Assembly (NCBI GenBank): GCA_964034945.1
Contig: OZ035960.1
Location: 102,788,733-102,852,732, forward strand
Source of the DNA: Chrysopilus asiliformis
Taxonomy: Eukaryota; Arthropoda; Insecta; Diptera; Rhagionidae
Direction of reading: 5' to 3'
Length of the DNA: 64,000 nucleotides
The notes below the pieces were generated by a model, which worked only from the letters and a program-made list of their open reading frames with translations, did no database searches and was not told where the DNA came from. This document shows positions 55,509 to 64,000 of the stretch, one piece after another. The first letter of the stretch is position 1. Every line of letters starts with the position of its first letter. Both the position numbers and the translations under genes were made by a program.

Positions 55509-56880
55509 GTATTTGTTGACTCAAAGAAATTTCGGATGTTTTTAGATTGTTTAATTTGCATCTACACGAAGTCAAGCGGTCAAGATCTACGGTTTTCTCA
55601 ACACAAAATTCAAGCTAGTACTGATGTTGGTTGGTTATACGTTCACACTGAATCTAAATTGAGCTCAGTTTTCGACTCGTTTCGGTTACACAGTAATGAA
55701 AATGAAGTCACTCTTACGGTACAATCTATACCACTACCGATGCGGACGTTGATTTGGAACCTTATACTAATATAGCGTTTCCGACGCTTGTATAAAAACG
55801 CTTGTGTTCTCAAAACCAGATCTGTGTTCAATACAGTCCCCGTTTCCATTTCCAGTCTCAATAGATACCAGCGAAGTTAATAAACTTTCACATAATCGGC
55901 CATGTTTTCTCATATCGTCGTTTCTATTTCTCGTGCGGGTTTGGCGGTAGGCAACGGAGCACAACATGAGTCGAGTTTAAAAAGCGAGTATTTTTTTTGT
56001 TGCGGTTTTTTTTTGGTAAATTGAATACGAGGCGCACATTCATTTTGATATGGAAGTTCGTGGCTGTTGCTTTATGTTTTGAAATTTCGCCACATCGTAT
56101 TCAAATTGAATTTTGGCTTTTATTATGTGTTGCTATTCTAGGCGCAATTATAAATACTCATAAGAAAAGTAGGTTGTAGAATTGTTTTGTTTATGTAGGT
56201 AATGGAAAAAGCCGTGCACAAACAAAGCGTGGTATTAATTTCGAAACTAAGGCATAATTTAGGTAAAGGTAAAAAAGTAAGAGGAAAAATTTACACCAAA
56301 ACTACATAATTTTCATACATCGTTTTTGTAAGTTTCGTAAGAAATGATGGTTTTGTCTAAATTGGAACCACCGGTAAATCTACATTTAATATTTTGAGCA
56401 GGGATGGGAAACTTTATCGTAACGTACGAAATAACGATTTCCCGTTTTTTTCCTCAAAATTGCGTTATAACGTTATAGAAATTTAATTCCGTTAAAATAA
56501 CGGTAAACGTAACGAGAACTGAAAAAAATGTTTTCGTTATTTATTTATTTTTGATTTATTTTATTTTTTATTATTTTTTTGTGAAATGTTCCACAGAAGT
56601 TCATCAAGTATGTATAGTAGGGTGGATCGTCGAAGCAAAATTCGGAAATTCAAAACTCCTGAGTGCGGAAAAGTTGTCAAATGAAAAATAAAAAGGTTTG
56701 GCGTTTTTTTTTTTAAATTTTTTTATTGAGGTCTTCCAAAATTGTCAACCTAATTTAATATTGGTAAATATGGCTATTCCAGCAAATTGATGTTCCACAA
56801 AGTTATAGGAAATTTAATTTTACATATGTATAATCTTCGAAGAGGAAAAAATATTTATCTACACAGTTAAAAATTGTTGC
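55509..56880. other. Intergenic
   Basis: Open frames at 55500-55775 and 55997-56179 have no recognisable domain. Positions 56396-56520 (CAGGGATGGGAAACTTTATC, then repeated TAACGTTAT-like motifs) resemble one end of a hAT-type element related to the 5460-5575 stretch, but the other end was not found. Confidence 0.35.
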
Positions 56881-56889
56881 AATTGAAAT

Positions 56890-57790
56890 TTTTTTTATTT
56901 AATTGAAAGATTAACAATTTTATGTTTTTTATTTATAATTATAGGCCTTTTTGGATTCAAATTTGGCCATTAACTTACGAGAATCAAATTTATTCCTAAT
57001 GACTCCATCTCGTCTCTCTTGCCCGCAGACTGAATCCTAAACCTCGGTGACCACTTTAACTGCCCGTTCTACAGCCTGAGTGTGACAAGGATATTGTTTT
57101 ATTTCATTTATAAAAGTCTTGTTAATATTCGCAATTAATCTTAAATCTGCCTCACTTATATTGCAGGTTAAGAGCGGTTCCGTTAAACTTATGGCAGAGC
57201 AATCAATAAGCTCGAAATAATTAATTGCTTCGAAATTAAAAGTTGGTATTACAAACGGTCGAATATTACCTAATTTTTCAATTTTCGTGCTTTAATTCTT
57301 CGACATATTGCTAATTCGTGAATATGTTTATGGTCGTCAGCAAGCATTGCTATTAAAATATTTTCGGGATGCCCGAAATATCCATTACGTTGAATTATCG
57401 GATCCCCAATGGCTTTTAAATTTGATGGAAGATACCGTGATAGCTGAATCGTTTTAAAAATATGTTTCGCTCCGTAAACATATGATGGATACAGCTTAAT
57501 ATTAAACCATGATGGAGCGTATACTTTTACGATAAACTTTGCGATAATCACCAAATTTTCGGATGGATTAGGCATCGAAACATAAAGTCTCAGAACTTGA
57601 TTAGCTGTGGTGATCCATCGAGAGTGCACTATCTTACCTATAAAATAATAAAAAGTAATTCAACACATTAATTGAAATATAGGTTAATCTTACCTGGATT
57701 TCGATTCAACAATGATTCGGAGCAGAAACCAGTAGTTATGCCTTCACACATTTCGTACAAATATAATTGATCGGTACTTAAATCATTTTT
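56890..57790 (-). pseudogene. Broken copy of an uncharacterised multicopy arthropod gene
   Basis: Two spliced pieces read together on the minus strand. The first is about 57780..57691, with LYLYEMCEGITTGFCSESLL and NRNPG. The second, from about 57638 after a short GT-AG intron, reads KIVHSRWITTANQVLRLYVS, then FIVKVYAPSWFNIK, SRYLPSNL, DPIIQRNGYFGHPENILIAM and RRIKARK. A stop follows at about 57270. The homologous text resumes one frame over (NIRPFVIPTFNFEAINYFEL, then HTQAVERAVKVVTEV). It meets TAG, then continues DSVCGQERRDGVIRNKFDSR and KLMAKFESKKAYN. I recall similar predicted proteins in several arthropod genomes but know no function. A frameshift plus a stop make this copy non-functional. 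Confidence 0.7.
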
Positions 57791-58150
57791 TTAATTAATT
57801 GGTGCACCGAAAATTGGGCACTTTACACTATTTCTTGTGTTTGTTGACATTGCGCTTACAATCACTACACTCGTCATTACGTTCACTATAAAACCAACTT
57901 TATAACTGATGCACCACAACTTTTACCGCAGCCACTTGATAGTTTTAAAACAAAGGACGAAAATTAACTCATCGTGTCCGGCCGAGTCGAACTTACGAAT
58001 ACGTTGAGTTGACTCGTTTGTATAAATATAGTATCAGTAACGGGACTTTAGAAGAGCGATTCATATATTGTGTACTCTGTTCATGTACACAATTTCCTAC
58101 GGCTTGGTGAAACAACACTGCTAATACTTTCCAAGATAAATGCAATAGAG
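57791..58150. other. Intergenic
   Basis: Nothing is recognised, apart from possible upstream remnants of the pseudogene. Confidence 0.3.
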
Positions 58151-58378
58151 CAGTGCTCCGCAACCAGTGTGCCGCGGCACACTGGTGTGCCGGGAAATGA
58201 TATTAGGTGTGGCGCGGTAAAAATTTCAAATAGCTATTTAATAATTCTTTCAGGATTTTTTTGCAAATTATTTCATTATAAATATTTTATACACAAATTT
58301 TTTTATATTTTCTTTTGTGGTGTGCCCCGGATTTCCAGGAAAAAAAATTGCTATGCAATAAAAGGTTGCGGAGCACTG
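58151..58378. mobile_element. Small hAT-type MITE
   Basis: The left end is CAGTGCTCCGCAACCAGTGT and the right end is GGTTGCGGAGCACTG. The left subterminal palindrome GTGTGCCGCGGCACACT is typical of CAGTG-type hAT ends. The flanks CAATAGAG (58143-58150) and CATTAGAG (58379-58386) match at 7 of 8 positions. Confidence 0.85.
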
Positions 58379-58386
58379 CATTAGAG

Positions 58387-60159
58387 TGCCACTTTTTGGT
58401 ATTTATCGAAATTCGAAACATTTTCAAAAATTACTATTTTTCTCAGTGTAGATGTAATTTTATTCATTTTGGTGCTAAGGGTGATACATGTAAAACAAAA
58501 TTTCCCATAATTTTGTTGAATATAATTTTGCTGTCAAATGGATACTTACCGAAATTTTAAAGTGACCATTTTTGTAAATTATTAGAACTTTAGGCCTCTT
58601 GAGGAGGTGGAAGACCGTATAATTAAAAACAAAAACAAATTTCAACAATCTTTATTTTCCATTCCGTAACTTTTCCGTACTCAGGAGTTTTCAAATATTT
58701 GATGTAAAAAAACTCCATTAGGATGCACCCTAATGTATAGCCCCACAGACCTATCATCTGCATAAAATATAATTTAAAATATTGGGGTAGTAAAAAATAC
58801 TAGTAGTAAAAAGTAAAAAATATTAAAAAAATCATATTTTGATTCTAAATCGGACTTGGTTTTGGTTAAATTCATTCTATTTCTGGAGATACGACAAAGA
58901 AAATTTTTAAAGCATATTTTTGGTATCGAAAATATTTTCTTTTTGATATCTCCAAAAGTAGGGTGATTCTAACGATCAGTGATGTCAAAATAGCCTAAAA
59001 TTCCATATCTTTGATATTGACACAAAAAATGTCGATTTTGTTGGGGACATTTTTTTTGATGAACAAAACTTTTGTACCATTTTTTTTGATGAACAAAACT
59101 TTTGTACCATTTTTTTCTTTTAAGTTTTTTTTATTGATTTTTTAACTTAAGAATCACTATTTTAGTTTTTTTTTCTGTTTTTATTTATATTTTCTTTTTG
59201 TTAAGTTTTAAAGGTGTAATTTCTAAAATATGTAGTTACATAATGATATTTCTAGAATGACTAAATTTACACTCCATTGCACATGACTATTTAGAAATTT
59301 ATAAAAACTTCGGTTCGAGTTTAACATATCTTTTATGGTTTAATTTATTTGTTAATAAAAACAAAAGCACGTGACCAATTTAACATCATACAGACTTGAG
59401 CAACATTGAAGTTGAAGTGGTTGACTCTAGTAAGAAGTCACTAAGCAAATCAAGCGTAAACATTGATATAAAAATAACTTGCACGGGTAAATCCCAACAT
59501 ATAATAAACAAAAATCATTATTTTCATTTGATTTATATACTTCACCAAAACCACCGAATTTATAAATATCTACAGTAAAAGGTTTTTCGGTGGTTGAATT
59601 GTTTGTAGTAAAAGTTTTAATCATAAACAATTTTATGGAATTTTAATTGGCCGGTTCTTTGAAGGTGCCCCTAACATGCAAGTTTCTTGTGTTTTTTATT
59701 ATACATATTTTAAACCTTCCAAATCATACAAATCGCACCTGGTTTGTCAACTAAACGGTTTCACATTTCCTCTAAACATTGACCACTCTATAAGTTTGAA
59801 TTAAATGAATAAAATTTAGGATATTAATTTATTTCGTTCGCTTCTCTGTGTCATGTGATGTTTTTATTAATTCTTACACATAATAATATTCAATGATGTA
59901 AAATAGTCTAAATTCCAGTTAAAATCCAATAAAATGATTTGAACATAGTTACAAACTCAAAGAATAACGGTTCATGTTATGTAACAGACAATTTAATAAA
60001 AAAAATGTTTGTTATTGTTTGCGAAATTTTAACGGAAATTAAATGTCTAAGCTAAAAATTTAGGGTTTTAAATTTAAAATTTCATAGATATGTTTGACTA
60101 CTGATTTTCAATATTTTAAAACTGAAACATAAGAAAAGCTTCAATTGCCAGGGGACAAT
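58387..60159. other. Intergenic with a 30-bp direct duplication
   Basis: Positions 59051-59080 and 59081-59110 are identical 30-mers (TTTTTTTGATGAACAAAACT then TTTGTACCAT). The rest is AT-rich with no gene. Confidence 0.55.
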
Positions 60160-60730
60160 CGTCAAATACTGTATATGTTTTAATTTTCATGCAAAAAATT
60201 GTATGGGAGAAGAGGTAAGGATTTGTCCGATTGGTTTTTGATGCATGTTCCATGTTCCATGTAAAATTATTGTATATTCTAAACACATTTCGTCTTTATG
60301 AATTTTCCGAGAAAATTTAGAATAGCAGAAAATTGCCATTTACGAGGAACGCAACTATACAAAAATTCAAGTCTCTAGCTCAATCCTTTCGAAAGTTATG
60401 GTGATCACGGACAGACAGACAAACAGAAAGACAGACAGACAGACGGACAAACAGACGGACAGACAGATGGACAGACGGACGGACAGACAGACCGACAGAC
60501 GGGCAGACAGGCAGACGGACAGATAAACGGACAGATAGGTGGACAGACAGAGAGACAGACAGACAGACAGACAGACGGGCAGATAGACGGACGGACATGG
60601 ATTTTTAGTCATACTAACCAATCACGAAATGGTAAAAAGAATAAAATAAAATATAATAACTTTTTAAACAGACGGACGGACAGACAGACGGACGGACAGA
60701 TAGGCAGACAGACGGACGGACACACATCGA
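60160..60730 (-). repeat. R1 copy with long GACA/GACG microsatellite head
   Basis: Reverse-complemented, a microsatellite of mixed GTCT/GTCC units (60405-60600, and again 60668-60725) leads to GGATTGAGCTAGAGACTTGA and one to two R1 units. ATGGATTTTTAGTCATACTA at 60597 is repeated in altered form at about 60727, so the microsatellite plus flank is duplicated in tandem. Ser/Val/Cys-rich frames here are artefacts. Confidence 0.8.
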
Positions 60731-60796
60731 TTTTTAGTCATACTAACCAATCACAAAATGACAAAAAGAATAAAATTAAAAAAAAATCTTTTTTAA

Positions 60797-60986
60797 CACT
60801 CTAACTGCCACGTCAGTTAAAAAGACCTGACACCTAATTGTACACAACGGCCACAATGAAAATTATTAAAGTGTTCGCTGCAACCGCAACGATTTTTTGT
60901 AATTGCACACATTTTATGGTAATAAAATAACATTTAGATAATTTTTGTTTCAAAAAAGGCTTAAAACTGTCGTGGCAGTTAGAGTG
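60797..60986. mobile_element. piggyBac-type MITE, TTAA duplication
   Basis: The left end is CACTCTAACTGCCACGTCAG and the right end is ACTGTCGTGGCAGTTAGAGTG. Exact TTAA lies at 60793-60796 and 60987-60990. The element is 190 bp and non-coding. TTAA target choice with a 4-bp duplication is the piggyBac signature. Confidence 0.85.
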
Positions 60987-60999
60987 TTAAAAAGCTTTT

Positions 61000-63179
61000 A
61001 TGTAAAAAAATGCACTAACGAGGAAAAAATAAAAACGAGATAAGGGCATACAAATAAAATAAATATTTATCTCGCTTTTAATTCTGATACACAGTGCCCA
61101 AAAAATTTTTTTTTCATTTTTAGTGAAATTGTTTTTAAATAAAAGCTTTTTTAAAAAAAATTCTTTCCTGGTGACCTTTTTGAATTGACATTCTAAATCC
61201 TCAATCCATCGAAGGCGCGGGTGCGGAATTTGGAGTTTTGAATATAATCTGAGTCCCTAAAAAAAGGAACTTTTGGGTATAATCTGGGTCTCTAAAAAAA
61301 GGGAGTTTTGGATAAAATCTGAGTCCCTTCGACTTATGAGAAAGGTTTACGTAGCTTTTTTCAGGGGATGAATGAAGGGTTGAATTTTCAAGGTTGAACC
61401 GTTAATTGCTGCCAAAAAATCCAGTCTAGTATTTTCACGATATTTTAATGGCTTTTAGCCAATCTGTAGGAACCTTCGAAACAAACCATCGTATTTGAAT
61501 TGATAACTTTTATATTCAAACGTGTTCACCTTTTATTAATGGAAAAATATTCTAGTACCTACTGAAATCAGTCTCCAATGCGGAATTGAAATGTGGCCCC
61601 TAAGTTCACCTTGTGGAAAAAAACATTACAGCCGATTAATGTGATCAACTTAAACACCATAAAAATCGATCATGTGAAGAAAATTTCCATTAAAAGATCA
61701 TATTTCTTTCTTTGTAAAATAAAAATCTCAAGACTCTCCTAGATAACCTTTTTCGTGTAACGTAACAGGTCAATAGTATCTGATGTACTTTTTTTTTCTA
61801 AAATGCCGGTATAATTTACGGGTAGAATTGAAATGATTGAAAAAGTCGCATGCGCTTCGATAGTCAATTAAACAACAACTTGATGCAGCAACCATAAGAG
61901 TTCAAGCGCAAGGTTAACGTATTCTACGCTATTTTATGACTATTTTGATTACTTTTCGGAAAATGGCATATTGTTTACAATGCAAGTGTTCATTTTTAAT
62001 GTTTCACCATCAAATCCAATAATTTTATTGGCGGTTTCGGTGTAGGTTGGCGTAAACATCTGACATGAATAATAATTTGTTAAAAAATATTTTCCCATGA
62101 AACCCTAAACCCTTACGATCAATTTACAGCACGCCACAGTTTAGTGGTCGTTGTTTAGAGAATTGGATCACAGATCACAGAGGTGTTAAATTGGGTTGAA
62201 TATTAAAAATGTTGAGTTTTTTCAGCACAATTTAATATAAATGGTAATAAATACATGCACTTTTTTTACTTTGTACAAGCCTTGGATTTTTCGATTCAAT
62301 TGTTTTACAGATTACACGATCGTTGATCTGCATGCCTTGAAATTATGATAGGTATAGGCCATCAATATAATCGTCATTGGATAGAATTCCAATTTTTATG
62401 TTTAAAAAAAATCCCAAAAAATTTTCTACATAATATCTAACATCAAAATTATTACGTTTGTAAATAAAGATCGGTTCGATTTAGTTCAAACTCGATAAAT
62501 TTTATTAATGACTTTTATTGTTAAATTATTTAATGTCGTTTCAATTGGTAATCGGTTTGATTTAGTTTAAACTCGACAGAATTTTATTAATTAGGCTTAT
62601 TGTAAAATAATAATATTATAGTCTGGAAATTCTTTTCTCACATTTTTCTTTGTGTCAACTCAAATGGCAAATGTTTAATTTTCATTCAGTAAATGATAAA
62701 ATATTTGGACAGTATATATAGACGAGTATCGGAGTGAAACAGTCTGGAAGCTTTGATAAAATTGACAAACAAAAAAAAAATTGCTTTTGTATAGTTGAGA
62801 CATTATAAAATTTTTGAAATAATTTAATAATAAGTTGCGAATGTGTTGGGGTGCGTATAATCGCGATTTACGAAATCAGGGAGGCGTAATAAACGATTAT
62901 ATTTTCATTGCCAATTGACGCCATTCACAATGTTTTATATTTTTCATAATATTTGAATAGTAGAAAATTAATTTTCTATTTGCAAGTATTTTAAAATTGT
63001 TAAATAGCCTTAGTTTGTGAAAATTTTCTACAGGTTTGTTATAAATGTTTAAATTAACCATTTTGGACCAAATCGTCGGTTTAACGACCTGTACTTGAAG
63101 CAATTTTGATAATTATTGGTGCCACATAGAAGTCAAAGTTGCTATTATGGAAATACAAGGCTGGGCCAAAACGGATTAA
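61000..63179. other. Intergenic
   Basis: AT-rich. The only local repetition is a degenerate block near 61224-61325 (GGAGTTTTGAATATAATCTG AGTCCCT, about three copies). No gene, tRNA or complete element is supported. Confidence 0.4.
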
Positions 63180-63199
63180 CGCATCGATTTTTTTAAATT

Positions 63200-63560
63200 T
63201 CACTAACGCAAAGATCCAGCGTAGTCCTTGGGCCGTGTTCCGAAGGTCGGTGGTTCAATTCCCGACTGTCGCACGCTGTGATTGAAGTCCACTCAACTTG
63301 CTTTACGGAATGAGTAGTGATAGTTGCCGCTTGGTGTCACCGACATCATCGGTCTAGATTGCTATCACGGCCTCTGCTGTTGATGGGTTGCAACGTAAAA
63401 ACCTTACAAATGTTGTAATTCATCGGTGGTTCGCAATCCATGTAAAAACTGTGCGAAGCAGGGAAGAAATTGTTATGAAACCTCAATTGAGGAGGCCCAG
63501 GCTCTTCGAGAGCTGTAGCGTCGAGGATGAACAGGATGAACGCAAAGATATTACATTTAT
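63200..63560 (+). mobile_element. tRNA-derived SINE-like segment
   Basis: GTCGGTGGTTCAATTCCCGAC at 63246-63266 has a tRNA T-arm form (5-bp stem GTCGG/CCGAC and a B-box-like GGTTCAATTCC). A convincing A box was not identified upstream. The downstream body of about 290 bp (ATCATCGGTCTAGATTGCTA, TTGATGGGTTGCAACG) has no coding logic. This fits a SINE, but the tail and target duplication were not identified. Confidence 0.45.
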
Positions 63561-63684
63561 TATACTTTTTTCCACATATCCTTTAACGCAGAAACCTCGA
63601 AGTTCAAATTTTTGGTTCGTGATGGAGGTAGAAGAAAAATTCTGGCGAAAAAAATCCGATTTGAAAGATTTGTTGTTACATATA

Positions 63685-63911
63685 CGTGGAAAGAAATAAT
63701 ATTTGATGCAGTCATCATATTACAATTAGTGCAAACATATTTTGTTTGGCCCAAACAAAGTTCGTTCGCCACCAACATAATTATGCTTAGGGGAATAAAG
63801 GACAGGTGGTGAACGAATTTGCTTTGGTAGCAAGAATATTATATTTATTTCAAACAAAATATATTTGCACTAATTATATGATGACTGCATCAAAAAATAT
63901 TTCTTTCAGTG
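63685..63911. mobile_element. Tc1/mariner-type MITE (foldback), TA duplication
   Basis: The left end is CGTGGAAAGAAATAATATTT GATGCAGTCATCATA and the right end is TATGATGACTGCATCAAAAA ATATTTCTTTCAGTG. TA flanks at 63683-63684 and 63912-63913. The arms pair for most of their length (CACTAATT, AACAAAATAT and TTCGTTC/GAACGAA blocks). It is non-coding. Confidence 0.78.
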
Positions 63912-64000
63912 TATATAACGGTAATCACAAATCACGGGCTGTGCATAAAAAATAGGTTACACTAATTTGGAGGGGGTTTTCGCACTTCTTTTTCCTCTTT

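Noticed and set aside
57270..57629. A functional 119-aa gene
   Set aside because: Homologous sequence continues on both sides through a splice junction, a frameshift and a stop, so it is a fragment of a longer broken gene.
60367..60621. Cys/Leu/Ser/Val-rich open frames on the minus strand
   Set aside because: Translation of the GACA/GACG microsatellite, not a gene.
63388..63699. Plus-strand frame near the window end
   Set aside because: It spans the SINE-like body and the arm of a TA-flanked MITE, with no conserved domain.

Overview
This is a eukaryotic nuclear window. It has spliced genes with GT-AG introns (many only 50-65 bp), AT-rich intergenic DNA and abundant DNA transposons. The encoded proteins (Medea/Smad4, woc, mRpL19, Unc50, SCOC, CHIC2) best fit a holometabolous insect. 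A nematoceran dipteran is likely, but I infer this only from protein content and gene style.

Layout. At 0.7-3.1 kb, mRpL19 (-) and Unc50 (+) form a divergent pair. At 3.8-6.0 kb a hAT-type element with an exact 8-bp duplication is interrupted by a defective DD41D mariner. At 7.4-12.2 kb lies Medea (co-Smad, 9 exons, one GC-AG intron). At 12.8-19.3 kb there is repeat-rich DNA: MITEs, 121-bp tandem repeats, about 1.1 kb of (GGGAAA)n purine tract, a small Helitron and a hAT derivative. At 20.6-35.6 kb woc (-), an MYM zinc-finger chromatin protein, is reconstructed as 11 coding exons (1910 aa). Its long introns are full of foldback elements. At 41.4-41.9 kb is SCOC (-), and at 44.3-46.5 kb CHIC2-like (+), again a divergent pair. 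At 52.4-55.4 kb is a Myb/SANT-like (trihelix) DNA-binding protein (-). At 56.9-57.8 kb is a broken copy of an uncharacterised multicopy arthropod gene. The remainder to 64 kb is repeats (hAT, piggyBac-like and Tc1-like MITEs, GACA/GACG microsatellite, a SINE-like piece).

Most striking signal. The window holds a dozen or more short palindromic (foldback) elements. Their stems are nearly perfect but mostly unrelated in sequence between elements. Several are flanked by an exact TTA duplication, two by AAA, and many begin with a motif resembling GGNCTAT..ACAC. Three are nested inside, or interrupt, another one, which gives empty-site comparisons. The TTA duplications point to PIF/Harbinger-type mobilisation. 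How so many different long perfect stems arise is not explained by the sequence. All exon structures come from manual reading of splice sites and reading-frame continuity. No alignments or searches were run.
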